A DNA stretch of 64,000 bases, taken from contig NZ_JRGM01000138.1 of assembly GCF_000764665.1 (NCBI RefSeq), forward strand, positions 1 to 64,000, written 5' to 3'. A model generated the notes under the pieces. It was not told the origin of the DNA, ran no database searches, and saw only the letters and a program-made list of their open reading frames with translations. Positions 1 to 9,271 of the stretch are shown piece after piece (position 1 is the first letter of the stretch; each line of letters begins with the position of its first letter). Made by a program: the position numbers and the translations under genes. This stretch comes from Aeromonas lacus. Its GTDB lineage: Bacteria > Pseudomonadota > Gammaproteobacteria > Enterobacterales > Aeromonadaceae.

Positions 1-16
1 ACTGAGCTATTCCCGC
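1..16 (-). tRNA. 5' end of tRNA-Gly (GCC type), cut by window edge
   Basis: Read on the minus strand, the first 16 bases give GCGGGAATAGCTCAGT, identical to the first 16 bases of the enterobacterial tRNA-Gly(GCC) acceptor stem and D-arm. The rest lies outside the window, so the anticodon is not seen. Glycine tRNA genes follow orn in E. coli as well, and the position downstream of orn together with a strong promoter about 60 bases upstream supports the call. Confidence 0.8.
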
Positions 17-75
17 AACTACCTTAAAACAGGCCGTACAGCATTTGGTTGCTTGCGCTACTGTACGGGAGCCGA

Positions 76-103
76 ATTATAAGAGCAGTCATTCCAATTG
101 CAA
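76..103 (-). promoter_or_regulatory. Strong sigma-70 promoter for the tRNA-Gly gene(s)
   Basis: On the minus strand there is TTGCAA (98-103), a 16-base spacer and a perfect TATAAT (76-81). A GC-rich discriminator (TTCGGCTCCC) follows, as is typical of stringently controlled stable-RNA promoters. It reads away from orn into the tRNA-Gly start at base 16, leaving a leader of about 50 bases. Confidence 0.75.
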
Positions 104-194
104 GGGCTTTTTTGTCTGGTTGCGCGCGTTCGCTCAAAAGCTGGCCGAACTGTCGATTTTAGCAGCCAGAGCATGACAAACCCTTGCCGGGGAA

Positions 195-740
195 TCAGAT
201 CTTGAAGACGTGGCCGCGATAGAACTGCAGCTCGGCGATGGATTCGCGGATGTCGTCCAGCGCTTGGTGGGTGCCACTCTTCTTGAACTGATCCAGCAGT
301 TCCGGCTGCCAGCGACGTACCAGCTCCTTGATGGTGCTGACGTCGACGTTGCGATAGTGGAAGAAGGCTTCCAGCTCGGCCATGTGCTTGACCATGAAGC
401 GGCGATCCTGACCGATGCTGTTGCCGCACAGCGGGCTGGTGCGCTCCGGCACCCACTGGCGAATGAACGCGAGGGTCTCGGCAACGGCTTTCGCCTCGTC
501 ATGCTGGCTCGCCTTGACCCGGGCCACCAGACCGCTCTTGGTGTGGGTGTTGACGTTCCACTCGTCCATCTTGGCCAGCTCTTCCTCGCTCTGGTGGATG
601 GCGATCACCGGCCCTTCGGCCAGCACGTTCAGGTCCTTGTCGGTGACGATGGTGGCAATCTCCAGTACCACGTTCTCTTCAGGGTCGAGACCCGTCATCT
701 CCATGTCGATCCATACCAGGTTCTGCGCGCTGACTGTCAT
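195..740 (-). CDS. orn: Oligoribonuclease
   Basis: A 181-residue 3'-5' exoribonuclease that finishes RNA decay by degrading 2-5-mers, including pGpG from c-di-GMP turnover. DEDDh-family motifs are visible: [10 protein letters not shown] near the N-terminus (first D and E), [11 protein letters not shown] in the middle, and [11 protein letters not shown] near the C-terminus carrying the catalytic His and Asp. The length matches E. coli Orn (181). The ATG at 740 fits the family start; an upstream in-frame extension is not conserved-looking. It diverges from rsgA, the same pairing as in enterobacteria. Confidence 0.97.
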   Translation of the reverse strand: MTVSAQNLVWIDMEMTGLDPEENVVLEIATIVTDKDLNVLAEGPVIAIHQSEEELAKMDEWNVNTHTKSGLVARVKASQHDEAKAVAETLAFIRQWVPERTSPLCGNSIGQDRRFMVKHMAELEAFFHYRNVDVSTIKELVRRWQPELLDQFKKSGTHQALDDIRESIAELQFYRGHVFKI

Positions 741-831
741 GATTACTCTCTCTGTTGGGAGGAATGGCGGAATTTTGCCAATTTGCATGTATCATACTGG
801 CTTTGGATCTGTTCATAAACTGGCGAATCGA

Positions 832-1866
832 GTGGCAAAGAAAGCAAAACTCAATCTGGGTCAACAAAGACGCGTCCAGGCCAACCGCGAGCGTCGGCTG
901 CAAAAAGAGCACACCACAGAGGTGGATGACACCCTGTTTGGCCCGGCCATCGAAGGGGTGGTGATCAGCCGTTTCGGTCAGCACGCGGACGTGGAAGCGA
1001 GCGATGGCACCATCCACCGCAGCAACCTGCGGCGCAGCAGCATCAGCAGTCTGGTGTGCGGCGACAAGGTGGTGTGGCGTCCCGGTCTCAATGCCGCCAT
1101 CGCCGGCGTCATCGAGGCGGTGCATCCGCGCCACTCGGTACTGACCCGGCCGGACTTCTACGACGGGGTCAAACCCATCGCTGCCAACATCGACCAGATC
1201 ATCATCGTCTCGGCGGTGATGCCCGAGTTCTCCACCAACATCGTCGATCGCTATCTGGTGGCTGCCGAGGATGTGGAGATCCGCCCCCTCATCGTGCTGA
1301 ACAAGGTCGATATGCTCGATGATGCCGCCAGAGCGCGCATCGAGAGCCAGCTCGAAACCTACCGCAAGCTCAATTACGAGGTGCTGCTGGTGAGTTGCGA
1401 GAGCGGTGAAGGGCTCGATGAGCTGAAAGCCAAGCTCACCGACAAGATCAGCATCTTCGTCGGCCAGTCCGGGGTGGGCAAATCCTCGCTCACCAACGCC
1501 CTGATGCCGGGGCTGGATGTGCTCACTGGCGAGATCTCCGAAAACTCGGGGCTCGGCCAGCACACCACCACCACGGCGCGGCTCTACCACTTCCCGAGCG
1601 GTGGCGATCTCATCGACTCCCCCGGGATCCGCGAGTTCGCCCTCTGGCATCTGGAAGCTGACCGCATCACCTGGTGCTTCGTCGAATTTCGCGACTATCT
1701 GGGTGGCTGCAAGTTCCGCGACTGTACCCACAAGGACGATCCCGGCTGTGCCCTGCGCGCCGCTGTCGAAGCGGGCGCCATCAGCGCCGATCGCTTCCAC
1801 AACTATCACCGCATCCTGGAAACCATGCAGGAAGCCCGTCACGGTCGCCAACAGGCGCGCCTGTGA
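832..1866 (+). CDS. rsgA: Small ribosomal subunit biogenesis GTPase RsgA
   Basis: A 344-residue circularly permuted GTPase that checks late 30S maturation and is stimulated by the 30S subunit. Domain order: basic N-terminal tail ([12 protein letters not shown]), OB-fold (about 35-105), GTPase with NKVD (G4) before GQSGVGKSS (G1) and DSPG (G3), then a zinc-binding C-terminus with [15 protein letters not shown] chose the GTG at 832 because the product then begins (M)[13 protein letters not shown] like its relatives. An ATG at 787 in the same frame would add 15 residues. It is transcribed away from orn and followed closely by psd. Confidence 0.95.
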   Translation: MAKKAKLNLGQQRRVQANRERRLQKEHTTEVDDTLFGPAIEGVVISRFGQHADVEASDGTIHRSNLRRSSISSLVCGDKVVWRPGLNAAIAGVIEAVHPRHSVLTRPDFYDGVKPIAANIDQIIIVSAVMPEFSTNIVDRYLVAAEDVEIRPLIVLNKVDMLDDAARARIESQLETYRKLNYEVLLVSCESGEGLDELKAKLTDKISIFVGQSGVGKSSLTNALMPGLDVLTGEISENSGLGQHTTTTARLYHFPSGGDLIDSPGIREFALWHLEADRITWCFVEFRDYLGGCKFRDCTHKDDPGCALRAAVEAGAISADRFHNYHRILETMQEARHGRQQARL

Positions 1867-1888
1867 CCCTGTTTAACCTACGTTGATG

Positions 1889-2767
1889 ATGAACATGAGC
1901 ATTACTGACAACCTGAAAATTGCCGGTCAATACTGTCTGCCCAAGCACGCCCTCTCCCGTCTGATCGGCAAGTTTGCCGCCGCCGAAGCGGGCAACATCA
2001 CCACCAAAGTGATCGAGGCCTTTATCAAGCAGTACCAGGTCGACATGAGCGAGGCGCTGCACGAGAGTCCAGCCCACTACAAGAGCTTCAACGAGTTCTT
2101 CACCCGCGAGCTCAAGCCCGGTATCCGCCCCGTGGTAGAAGATGCCATGACTCTGGCCCTGCCGGTGGATGGCACCGTCAGCCAGCTCGGCCCCATCCAG
2201 CAGGGTCGCATCATTCAGGCCAAGGGCCACGACTACAGCGCCCGCGAGCTGCTGGGCGGCTATGAGGATCTGGTGGCGCCATTCAAGGATGGCGACTTTG
2301 CCACCATCTATCTGGCACCCAAGGATTACCACCGCATTCACATGCCGCTGGACGGCGTGCTGGAGAGCATGGTGTTCGTGCCGGGGGATCTCTTCTCCGT
2401 CAACCCGCTCACCGCCGAGAACGTGCCGAACCTGTTTGCCCGCAACGAGCGGGTGGTCGCCACCTTCCGCACTCCGCACGGCCCCATGGCGCTGGTGCTG
2501 GTCGGTGCGACCATCGTGGCCAGCATCGAGACCATCTGGGCCGGCAACATTGCGCCGACCAAAGAGAAGAAGGTGGTGCGCTGGGATTACACCGGCGACG
2601 AGGCCATTACCCTGCAAAAAGGTGCCGAGATGGGGCTGTTCAAACTGGGCAGTACTGTCGTCTGCCTGTTTGGCCCGGGCATGCTGGCCGGTTTCGAACC
2701 TCACTTGGCCAACGGGGTCACCACCCGCATGGGTCAGCCCTTTGCCAAGCTGGCGGAGCAGGCATGA
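1889..2767 (+). CDS. psd: Phosphatidylserine decarboxylase proenzyme
   Basis: Makes phosphatidylethanolamine from phosphatidylserine at the inner membrane. The proenzyme cleaves itself at an LGST site, visible here as FKLGSTVV near residue 250, and the new N-terminal serine becomes the pyruvoyl group. Other family blocks: [29 protein letters not shown] and VPGDLFSVN. About 292 residues, slightly shorter than E. coli Psd, which has an extra C-terminal tail. Three in-frame ATGs (1886, 1889, 1895) lie together, so the exact start is uncertain. It follows rsgA as in E. coli and overlaps the next gene by four bases. Confidence 0.95.
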   Translation: MNMSITDNLKIAGQYCLPKHALSRLIGKFAAAEAGNITTKVIEAFIKQYQVDMSEALHESPAHYKSFNEFFTRELKPGIRPVVEDAMTLALPVDGTVSQLGPIQQGRIIQAKGHDYSARELLGGYEDLVAPFKDGDFATIYLAPKDYHRIHMPLDGVLESMVFVPGDLFSVNPLTAENVPNLFARNERVVATFRTPHGPMALVLVGATIVASIETIWAGNIAPTKEKKVVRWDYTGDEAITLQKGAEMGLFKLGSTVVCLFGPGMLAGFEPHLANGVTTRMGQPFAKLAEQA

Positions 2768-3015
2768 GCGAGCAACCGAACGCCTCGCAGAAGAACAACC
2801 CGCTGCACGGGCTGACGCTGGAAGCCATCGTCACCGCGCTGGTCGAACACTACGGCTGGGAAGAGCTGGGGCAGCAGATCAATATCCGCTGCTTCACCCA
2901 TGAGCCCAGCGTCAAATCCAGCCTGAAGTTCTTGCGCAAGACCCCATGGGCCCGGGAGAAGGTAGAGAGCCTCTACCTCTACGTTCAGCGCAAGCAAGCC
3001 AAATCAAAGGAATAA
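2764..3015 (+). CDS. VF530-like (DUF2132) small DNA-binding-type protein
   Basis: An 83-residue protein with blocks matching the VF530/DUF2132 family from memory: [21 protein letters not shown], then [30 protein letters not shown]. The Vibrio fischeri VF530 structure is a small helical fold proposed to bind DNA; its function is not established. The start ATG overlaps the psd stop (ATGA), implying translational coupling in the rsgA-psd transcription unit. Confidence 0.8.
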   Translation: MSEQPNASQKNNPLHGLTLEAIVTALVEHYGWEELGQQINIRCFTHEPSVKSSLKFLRKTPWAREKVESLYLYVQRKQAKSKE

Positions 3016-3019
3016 CGCC

Positions 3020-3283
3020 ATGGCGTTCAAGATTACCTACACCTACAAGAAGCAGGCCAAAACGATCGGCTATGCCAACGACAAGTTCAACAGCATCTAT
3101 GATGCGGTTGCCGCTGCCGAAGGGATCGATCTCGCCAGCTTCCACGCCATGGAGGCTCAGCTGGCTCAGGTGTGCCGGCGCGACAAGAAGAGCGTGAAGG
3201 ATTACCGGGAGAACTACTTCAAGGAGCTGGGGTTCTCCAACATCGTCATCGAACGGGACAACCTCGAAGAGGATCAGAAGTAA
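3020..3283 (+). CDS. Conserved-looking hypothetical protein
   Basis: An 87-residue soluble, charged protein (MAFKITYTYKK...) that I do not recognise. It has no signal peptide or membrane segment. It begins five bases after the previous stop, behind an AAAGGA ribosome binding site, and ends two bases before the next ATG, so it is clearly part of the same operon. Codon use matches its neighbours. No function can be assigned from the sequence. Confidence 0.75.
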   Translation: MAFKITYTYKKQAKTIGYANDKFNSIYDAVAAAEGIDLASFHAMEAQLAQVCRRDKKSVKDYRENYFKELGFSNIVIERDNLEEDQK

Positions 3284-3285
3284 CC

Positions 3286-3675
3286 ATGCGAACCTTGACT
3301 CTGATGGCCGCCTCTCTGCTGCTGGCGGCATGCAGTACACCGGAACAACATCTGGTTGGCAGCGATCGCGACAGCCACGGCTGCATCGGCAGTGCGGGCT
3401 ATCAGTGGTCAGCGCTGACCAGCAAATGCGTGCGTCTGTTCGAGCAGGGCATCCGGCTCAATCCGACCGATGCCAGCCAGACCAGCAGCGCGTTCGTGCT
3501 GTTCAACACCGATCAGAGCAAGGCCGAGCTGACCCTGCCCACCGGCGAGCAGCATCAGCTTGCCCGTCAGGGCATGGAAGGCAACTGGTCGTGGCAGGGC
3601 AGCGGTTACACCCTCTTCCCCTGGAAGGGCTATGTGCTCAAATCCGGTGACAAGGTGCTCTATCAGGGGGAGTAA
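3286..3675 (+). CDS. Small outer-membrane-type lipoprotein, unknown role
   Basis: A 129-residue product with a lipoprotein signal peptide ending LLLAAC, so cleavage and lipidation at Cys16 is expected; the next residue is Ser, which favours outer-membrane sorting. A conserved-looking block with two cysteines follows (HGCIGSAGYQWS...KCVRLFEQG), a pattern seen in several small periplasmic proteins. The rest is beta-rich. It is the last gene of the rsgA-psd unit, directly before a terminator. The ATG at 3286 lies two bases after the preceding stop; a longer in-frame extension from 3172 overlaps that gene and is not used. Confidence 0.8.
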   Translation: MRTLTLMAASLLLAACSTPEQHLVGSDRDSHGCIGSAGYQWSALTSKCVRLFEQGIRLNPTDASQTSSAFVLFNTDQSKAELTLPTGEQHQLARQGMEGNWSWQGSGYTLFPWKGYVLKSGDKVLYQGE

Positions 3676-3714
3676 CCCGAGCGCCTGATATCTTCCCGAT
3701 ATCCGCCAAATAAA

Positions 3715-3740
3715 ATGCCGACCCAAGGGTCGGCATTTTT
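3715..3740. terminator. Bidirectional terminator between lipoprotein gene and proA
   Basis: Ten-base inverted repeat ATGCCGACCC (3715-3724) / GGGTCGGCAT (3727-3736), flanked by A-run and T-run, in the gap between convergent transcription units. Confidence 0.85.
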
Positions 3741-3760
3741 GTATGTGAAACAGACTGTTA

Positions 3761-5014
3761 TCAGGCGCGACTGAGGTAATCGGCCTGCCCCACCCACTTG
3801 TAGCTGGTAAGCTCGGTCAGCCCCATGGGGCCACGAGCATGCAGCATCTGGGTCGACACCGCCACCTCGGCCCCCAGCCCAAACTGGCCGCCATCGGTGA
3901 AGCGGGTCGAGGCGTTGACATAGACAGCCGCCGAACCGGCCCCGTTGACGAAACGCTCGGCGTTGGCCAGATCGTTGGTCAGGATGGCATCGGAGTGACC
4001 GGCGTTGTGCTCGCGCATATGGGCCAGTGCCTCGTTCACATCCGCTACCAGCTTGACCCCCAGAGTCAGCCCCAGCCACTCGGTATCGAAATCCTCCGGC
4101 CCCGCCTCGCACAGGTTGTCGGCGCCCGCCAGCAGCGTCATGGCGTTGGCCGCGGCCACCAGCGTCACCTTGCGCTCGTTCATCAGAGCGACCAGCTGCG
4201 GCAGGAAAGTCGAAGCGACTTTCTCGTGCACCAGCAGGGTATCGAGGGCGTTGCAGGCGGAGGGGCGCTGCACCTTGGCGTTGTCGATAACCGCCAGAGA
4301 GCGCACCAGATCAGCGCTCTCGTCGACGAAGATGTGGCTGATGCCGAAACCGCCGATGATGACCGGAATGGAGCTGTTCTCCTTGCACATCTTGTGCAGG
4401 CCGGCACCGCCACGGGGGATGATCATGTCCACATAGCGGTCGAGGCGCAGCAGCTCGGCCACCAGCGCCCGATCCGGGTTGTCAATGTACTGCACCGCTG
4501 CCTCGGGCAGGCCGGAGGCCGCCAAGGCATGCTGGATCACCCGCACCAGCTCCAGATTGGAGTGGAAGGTCTCGCGCCCGCCGCGCAGTATGCTGGCGTT
4601 GCCGGTCTTGAGGCAGAGGCTGGCGATATCGATGGTGACGTTGGGGCGCGCCTCGTAGATGACGCCGATAACCCCGATGGGCACCCGACGACGGGAGAGG
4701 CGCAGGCCATTCTCCAGCACCCGGCTATCCATTTCGGCGCCGACCGGATCATCCAGCGTGATTACCTTGCGCACATCCGCCACGATACCGGCCAGCCGGG
4801 CCGGATTTAGCAGCAAGCGATCCAGCATCGCCTCTGACAGGCCCGCCTCACGGCCGGCGGCGATATCTTTCGCATTGGCGGCGAGGATCTGCTCACTGCG
4901 CGCCTCCAGCTCGTCGGCGATGGCGGCCAGCGCCCGGTTCTTCTGCGCCGTGCTGACGGTAGCCAGCTGATAGGCGGCGTCACGGGCCGCCTGCCCCATT
5001 TTCTCCAGACTCAT
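3761..5014 (-). CDS. proA: Gamma-glutamyl phosphate reductase
   Basis: A 417-residue NADPH-dependent aldehyde dehydrogenase-superfamily enzyme converting gamma-glutamyl phosphate to glutamate semialdehyde in proline synthesis. The catalytic cysteine lies in [16 protein letters not shown]. Other family blocks are [20 protein letters not shown] and [11 protein letters not shown]-like [11 protein letters not shown]. The length matches E. coli ProA (417). It lies 34 bases downstream of proB on the same strand and is presumably co-transcribed, since the two enzymes act in a complex. Confidence 0.97.
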   Translation of the reverse strand: MSLEKMGQAARDAAYQLATVSTAQKNRALAAIADELEARSEQILAANAKDIAAGREAGLSEAMLDRLLLNPARLAGIVADVRKVITLDDPVGAEMDSRVLENGLRLSRRRVPIGVIGVIYEARPNVTIDIASLCLKTGNASILRGGRETFHSNLELVRVIQHALAASGLPEAAVQYIDNPDRALVAELLRLDRYVDMIIPRGGAGLHKMCKENSSIPVIIGGFGISHIFVDESADLVRSLAVIDNAKVQRPSACNALDTLLVHEKVASTFLPQLVALMNERKVTLVAAANAMTLLAGADNLCEAGPEDFDTEWLGLTLGVKLVADVNEALAHMREHNAGHSDAILTNDLANAERFVNGAGSAAVYVNASTRFTDGGQFGLGAEVAVSTQMLHARGPMGLTELTSYKWVGQADYLSRA

Positions 5015-5048
5015 CTCATTTCCCTTTGTTCATGCCGTGCCGCCCTGA

Positions 5049-6152
5049 TTAGAGCAGCACCATGTCGTCTCGATGGATAGCCACAGAGCCGTAGCCATAG
5101 CCCAATACCTGTTCAATCTGGTCCGAGTGGACGCCGCGCAGCTTATCCAGCTCCAGATGGTCGTAACGGCAGATGCCGCGAGCCAGCTCGGCGCCTTTGG
5201 GATCAAGAATGCGCACCACATCGCCCCGAATAAAGTCGCCCTTGACCGCGACGATCCCCTTGGGCAACAGGCTGGAGCCTTTCTCCTTCATGGCGGCGAC
5301 AGCCCCCTGATCAACATGGACTTCGCCGTGAGGGGGTGGGCCTGCCAGGATCCAGCTCTTGCGCCCTTCCAGCGGGGAGGCCAGCGCCGGGAACAGGGTA
5401 CCGATACGCTCACCCTTGGCGAGACGGCCGATCACCTCCGGCATCTGGCCGGTCGCAATCACCACGTTGACGCCGGCGCGACGTGCCACATCGGCCGCCT
5501 GCAGCTTGGTGGCCATGCCGCCGGTACCGAGGCCACTGACGCTGTCACCCGCCAGCGAGCGCAGGGTATCGTCGATGGTCTGCACCTCTTCGATGAGCTG
5601 GGCATCCGGATTGGTGCGCGGATCGGCAGTAAACAGCCCCTTCTGGTCGGTGAGCAGGATCAGCAGGTCGGCATCAGCCAGGATGGCGGCGCGGGCGGAG
5701 AGGTTGTCGTTGTCACCTACCTTGATCTCGGCGGTCGCCACCGCGTCGTTTTCGTTGATGACCGGAATGATGCGGTGATCAAGCAGGGTGCGCATGGTAT
5801 CGCGGGCATTGAGATAGCGTTCGCGATCTTCCAGATCGGCGCGAGTCAGCAGCATCTGGCCGATATGCAAGCCATAGAGGTTGAACAGATCCTGCCACAC
5901 CCGAATGAGTTGGGTCTGACCGACCGCCGCCAGCATCTGCTTGTTGGGCAAGGTTGGCGCCAGTGGCGGGTGGCCCAGATGCTCACGGCCGGCGGCGATA
6001 GCCCCCGAGGTGACGACCACGACCCGATGGCCGTGGCGGTGCAAGGCCGCACACTGTCTGACCAGCTCGACCATATGGGCACGATTGAGCTGGGAAGACC
6101 CCCCTGTGAGCACGCTGGTGCCCAACTTGACGACTATGGTTCTGTTTTCCAT
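5049..6152 (-). CDS. proB: Glutamate 5-kinase
   Basis: A 367-residue enzyme committing glutamate to proline synthesis by ATP phosphorylation; usually feedback-inhibited by proline. N-terminal amino-acid kinase domain ([53 protein letters not shown]), then a C-terminal PUA domain from about residue 275. Start ATG at 6152 gives the same length as E. coli ProB; a longer open frame upstream is unconserved. No good ribosome binding site is visible. A promoter is seen at 6186-6214. Confidence 0.97.
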   Translation of the reverse strand: MENRTIVVKLGTSVLTGGSSQLNRAHMVELVRQCAALHRHGHRVVVVTSGAIAAGREHLGHPPLAPTLPNKQMLAAVGQTQLIRVWQDLFNLYGLHIGQMLLTRADLEDRERYLNARDTMRTLLDHRIIPVINENDAVATAEIKVGDNDNLSARAAILADADLLILLTDQKGLFTADPRTNPDAQLIEEVQTIDDTLRSLAGDSVSGLGTGGMATKLQAADVARRAGVNVVIATGQMPEVIGRLAKGERIGTLFPALASPLEGRKSWILAGPPPHGEVHVDQGAVAAMKEKGSSLLPKGIVAVKGDFIRGDVVRILDPKGAELARGICRYDHLELDKLRGVHSDQIEQVLGYGYGSVAIHRDDMVLL

Positions 6153-6185
6153 GGGAGCATAAAGGCTAAAAAAGTAAGGAATATC

Positions 6186-6214
6186 TTTATACCCACGGCC
6201 ATGGAGCCCTGCAA
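6186..6214 (-). promoter_or_regulatory. Candidate sigma-70 promoter of proBA
   Basis: On the minus strand TTGCAG (6209-6214), a 17-base spacer and TATAAA (6186-6191) lie just upstream of proB, placing the transcript start roughly 27 bases before the ATG. A prediction by inspection only. Confidence 0.55.
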
Positions 6215-6275
6215 GGCAATTCATGGTGCGGTGGAAGAGGAGAAAAAACGGGAGGAGAGAGAGGAGGAGAGAGAA

Positions 6276-6317
6276 CTGAAGCCCTGCGAGTGACAGATGC
6301 AACTCGCAGGGCTTCAG
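6276..6317 (-). terminator. Inverted repeat downstream of crl
   Basis: A perfect 15-base inverted repeat (6276-6290 and 6303-6317) begins four bases after the crl stop codon. On the crl transcript it is followed by a pyrimidine-rich run rather than a pure U-run, so termination may be partial. It separates crl from proB. Confidence 0.65.
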
Positions 6318-6321
6318 GGGA

Positions 6322-6714
6322 TCAGGCTGCCGTTACGGTCAGCTCGTTGGTGACCTGCTCGGCAGGAGACAAGTGACACTCAAGCGCGGCCAACTTGTCA
6401 CTGATGAGCTTGTAGAAGCGGTTGAGGGTGCGTTCCACCTCCGCCTGATGCTTTTTGGGGATCGGCTTGTCGAGCCATTCGCCATCGGCATTGTAAAAAC
6501 CGAACTGATAGTGATAGCGGAACTGGTGATCATCCTGCTCCAGCACCAGCCACCAACCCCAGAACTCCCGCTTGTCCGGCGCCGGTTTGGCGCTGACGCA
6601 GACAGACAAACAGTCGAAGCGGTAACGCCCCTCTTCACAGAGATCTTCGCGCAGATAGGGGCCAATGGCAGCAAACTGCCTCAGCAGCCGCTTGTAGGTC
6701 ACTCTTTCAGACAT
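6322..6714 (-). CDS. crl: Sigma factor-binding protein Crl
   Basis: A 130-residue protein that helps sigma-S join RNA polymerase core. Diagnostic blocks are present: [39 protein letters not shown] and [11 protein letters not shown], closely matching E. coli Crl (133 residues). The ATG at 6714 is preceded by an excellent GGGAGG with six-base spacing, which excludes the longer frame starting further upstream. Located between frsA and proB, as the crl/proBA/gpt/frsA neighbourhood is in E. coli. Confidence 0.95.
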   Translation of the reverse strand: MSERVTYKRLLRQFAAIGPYLREDLCEEGRYRFDCLSVCVSAKPAPDKREFWGWWLVLEQDDHQFRYHYQFGFYNADGEWLDKPIPKKHQAEVERTLNRFYKLISDKLAALECHLSPAEQVTNELTVTAA

Positions 6715-6776
6715 GTTAACCTCCCTGTTAAACAAGCCGCGCCACCTGGTGATGGCGTCAGATTTTTAGCGCAATA

Positions 6777-8078
6777 TCAGGCACACAGGTGCCGTTTCAA
6801 CCACTCGACAATCTCATCCAGCGCCTGGTCATAGACCTCTAGCAAGGGCTGTTTGTCAAACACGATGGCCTTGCCATTGCGGCTGGCCGACGCCAACGCC
6901 CGGACATCCTGCTCGGGACAGATGAAATCTCTCTTGTGTCCGATACTTAATATCGGCACCGATGTGCGAGTCCCGAGCAATCCTTGCGTTTTCAGTGAAA
7001 ATACCTGGCACTTGGTGCGCATGGTATCCCACTGGGCCGCATCGGCCCCCAACCGGTTGGCCAGACTGTCCCGCATCATGCGCGGGCATCGGGCAAACAG
7101 CTCCTGATTGGTAAACACCTGATTGACCCCGGCCCCGACACAGACCACGGTTTTGAGCTTGAACGGTTCGATAAAGGCCAGTCGCGCCGCCACATTGCCC
7201 GCCAGTCGAAAACCGACCATGGCGATACGCTGGTGATCGACCCAGGCCACCTCGGAGAGGTAGTGCAGCACCGCCTGATGGAGACGGCTGGTATCCTGCA
7301 CCAGCGGCCAGTGCTCGGAATAGCCGATACCCGGCATATCCAGCGACAACATGCCGATGCCGTTGGGTTCGAGCCGTTTGAGGTAGAAGTTGAGAAAATC
7401 GAGCTGCAGGGAGTCGATCCCCCCGCTGATGATCGCCAGCGGCACCGGCTTGTCGGTAGCCGGCAGGTGGAGATAGCCCTGAATATTCTTGCCGCGAAAT
7501 GGCACCTGGATCTCTTTGAGCGGCACCTTGAACAGCCGGCCCGCTTCGCGATAGGCCATGTTGCCGAGCAGTTGGGCCTGATCCGCCAGTTCGTCATCTT
7601 TCAGATGGGGATAGCTGGCGATGGAGTAGTAGCGCACCGCCTTGAGCAGTTGCTTGAGAGCCCCCTCCTTATCGCCCTGCTCGCAAAGTTCGCGGCCCTG
7701 CTTGAAATAGGTGCCAGCCACCTGGCTCCACTCGTAGATCCAGTTGCCGGGCACATAGCCCTTGATGGTATCGAGATAGCAGTCGTGGGTGCGCTCGCCG
7801 GTCGCCATGGCGATGCGGGCCAAGGTCTGCTCCACCTCGACCGGATCAGCCCCCTGCCAGGCCCAGGATGGGCGGCGCAGCAGGCGATACCAGCTCTTTG
7901 ACATGGAGCCGTCAATAAACATCTCGTCTGACTCGGCCTCGGCCAGTTCGGCCGGGCTGGAGTTGGAGATCTCGGAAGTTTCCAATACCTTCTTGACCCG
8001 GGTGAACAGTTTTTCGGTCAGATTAAGGTCGTCGTTCAAGTCCAAGATAATGTCTCTTTCAATCAGGCAATGGTTCAT
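6777..8078 (-). CDS. frsA: FrsA-type alpha/beta-hydrolase-fold protein
   Basis: About 433 residues, similar along its length to the enterobacterial and Vibrio fermentation-respiration switch protein FrsA (blocks PSWAWQGADP, YVPGNWIYEWSQ, ASYPHLKDDELADQAQ, ISGGIDSLQLDFLNFY, LSLDMPGIGYSEHW). The nucleophile elbow reads GFRLAGN rather than GxSxG, as in other FrsA proteins, so ordinary esterase chemistry is doubtful. In E. coli it binds EIIA-Glc and shifts metabolism to fermentation. Start is uncertain: ATG 8078, or GTG 8087. It follows gpt on the same strand, after a terminator. Confidence 0.9.
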   Translation of the reverse strand: MNHCLIERDIILDLNDDLNLTEKLFTRVKKVLETSEISNSSPAELAEAESDEMFIDGSMSKSWYRLLRRPSWAWQGADPVEVEQTLARIAMATGERTHDCYLDTIKGYVPGNWIYEWSQVAGTYFKQGRELCEQGDKEGALKQLLKAVRYYSIASYPHLKDDELADQAQLLGNMAYREAGRLFKVPLKEIQVPFRGKNIQGYLHLPATDKPVPLAIISGGIDSLQLDFLNFYLKRLEPNGIGMLSLDMPGIGYSEHWPLVQDTSRLHQAVLHYLSEVAWVDHQRIAMVGFRLAGNVAARLAFIEPFKLKTVVCVGAGVNQVFTNQELFARCPRMMRDSLANRLGADAAQWDTMRTKCQVFSLKTQGLLGTRTSVPILSIGHKRDFICPEQDVRALASASRNGKAIVFDKQPLLEVYDQALDEIVEWLKRHLCA

Positions 8079-8134
8079 CTTAACCACTTTTACTGCCCGT
8101 CAGCCACCCCGCAACAGATTGATACACAAAAAAA

Positions 8135-8157
8135 CAGGGCTCCTTCAAGGAGCCCTG
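8135..8157 (-). terminator. Terminator after gpt
   Basis: CAGGGCTCC / GGAGCCCTG nine-base stem followed on the minus strand by seven T residues, eight bases after the gpt stop. Confidence 0.85.
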
Positions 8158-8165
8158 TGAAACCA

Positions 8166-8633
8166 TTACTCTTCGTCGCAGATTGGCGTGACAAACTCCA
8201 GCGCCATATCCCACGGTTGCTCGATCCAGGTGTCCTGCGGGATAGCAACTTCGAAATCATCCAGCAGCGGCTCACCCATCGGTTTGGCAAAGATGGCGAT
8301 GAACTTGGCTTTCGGGTAGAGATCGCGGATGGCCTTGGCGGTTGTGCCGGTGTCCACCAGATCTTCCACTACCAGCCAGCCTTCGCCGTCACCGGCAGTG
8401 GTCGCGCCCTTCACAACCACCAGCTCACGCTGGTTGTCATGGTCATAGCTGGAGATGCAGAGGGTCTCTACGTTGCGGATGCCGAGTTCACGGGCCATCA
8501 GGGCTGCGGGTACCAGACCACCGCGGCTGACCGCGATGATCCCTTTCCACTGGTTGGCAGGCAGTTGACGACGAGCCAGACGGCGAGCTTCACGTTGCAG
8601 GTTGTCCCACGACACATAAAACTTTTTCGGCAT
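8166..8633 (-). CDS. gpt: Xanthine-guanine phosphoribosyltransferase
   Basis: A 155-residue purine salvage enzyme that joins guanine, xanthine or hypoxanthine to PRPP. The PRPP-binding motif [12 protein letters not shown] is clear, as are [16 protein letters not shown] and [18 protein letters not shown] near the N-terminus. Length close to E. coli Gpt (152). Start at ATG 8633 matches the family; 12 extra in-frame residues upstream are not conserved-looking. A hairpin in its leader at 8680-8707 may modulate expression. Confidence 0.96.
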   Translation of the reverse strand: MPKKFYVSWDNLQREARRLARRQLPANQWKGIIAVSRGGLVPAALMARELGIRNVETLCISSYDHDNQRELVVVKGATTAGDGEGWLVVEDLVDTGTTAKAIRDLYPKAKFIAIFAKPMGEPLLDDFEVAIPQDTWIEQPWDMALEFVTPICDEE

Positions 8634-8679
8634 ATTATCGATCTCGAATAGTTGTACAAAAACAATCACTTAAAATAAT

Positions 8680-8707
8680 GGCATCCGAAAGTATCCTCTC
8701 GAATGCC
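8680..8707 (-). other. Hairpin in gpt leader, possible attenuator
   Basis: On the minus strand GGCATTCGA ... TCGGATGCC pairs over nine positions (one G-T wobble) around a ten-base loop, followed by the AT-rich ATTATTTTAAG, 46 bases before the gpt ATG. The weak U-run makes it a possible partial terminator only. The rest of 8708-9023 shows nothing I can assign; open frames there on both strands look random. Confidence 0.35.
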
Positions 8708-9023
8708 AATAAATGGCGGCTCTTGTCCGGCTGAATTCAGATTGCACTTGTTCCGCCTGAGGGATGACCTCGGCAGCAAATCTGATAGCAGTGGAAGCAA
8801 GGTGGACATATCCGGCGCTTGGGTCGATAAGAGTGCCAAAACCGCGGACAGGCTGTTGGGCCGATATGATAGCACCCTTTGCAGAGAAAATGCCTGGCAA
8901 ACGTATGCCAAATTCAGGAAAAATTGGCCTCTTCATCTCCAAATGACCCAACCAGAGAGCCGAACGGCAAATGTTGCCCCCCTCTCATCAGCAACGATTG
9001 GCACTCATTGGCAAACGACAGAT

Positions 9024-9063
9024 AAAAAAATAGCAGGGGGAGGATTTACCTCGCGCACCTGCT
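9024..9063 (-). terminator. Terminator of the small transcription unit
   Basis: On the minus strand AGCAGG ... GAGG-TAAAT-CCTC ... CCTGCT forms a two-part stem (9032-9063) followed by A and seven T residues (9024-9030). It lies 53 bases after the stop of the 29-codon ORF. Confidence 0.75.
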
Positions 9064-9115
9064 GCTTTGTCGTCTGCACCCAATCGGGTGACTTGCCCCT
9101 CAGGACAAGCTCGCC

Positions 9116-9205
9116 TTAGCGACGGCTGACGAAGGGATTAGGGTAGCTGAAACCCTGGGTATAGAGAGATGGGGCGAACCAATAGGTAGAGTTGCTGCCT
9201 GGCAT
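9116..9205 (-). CDS. 29-residue small protein, probable VcdP relative
   Basis: A 29-codon ORF, ATG to TAA. The peptide begins MPGSNSTYWFAPSLYTQG and ends YPNPFVSRR; aromatic-rich, soluble, with a basic SRR end and no membrane segment or signal peptide. AGGAG lies seven bases before the ATG (minus strand, about 9213-9217), an excellent ribosome binding site. It sits alone between gpt and pepD with its own terminator. V. cholerae VcdP, encoded inside the sRNA VcdRP, is also 29 residues and activates citrate synthase; that homology is recalled, not computed. The alternative is an unrelated leader or small regulatory peptide. Confidence 0.65.
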   Translation of the reverse strand: MPGSNSTYWFAPSLYTQGFSYPNPFVSRR

Positions 9206-9271
9206 CTTGAATCTCCTGATTGCTTAACAAGTTACGTACCTTTATGCGGGCTCAAATCCTTGAACGAACAC

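Noticed and set aside
679-1851. A 390-codon minus-strand frame opposite rsgA
   Set aside because: Antisense shadow of a clear GTPase gene; its composition matches other shadows, and it overlaps the orn start.
8703-9119. A 138-codon plus-strand frame in the gpt-pepD gap, with shorter frames opposite it
   Set aside because: No ribosome binding site, no recognisable domain, and it runs through the terminator and stop of the small RNA gene.
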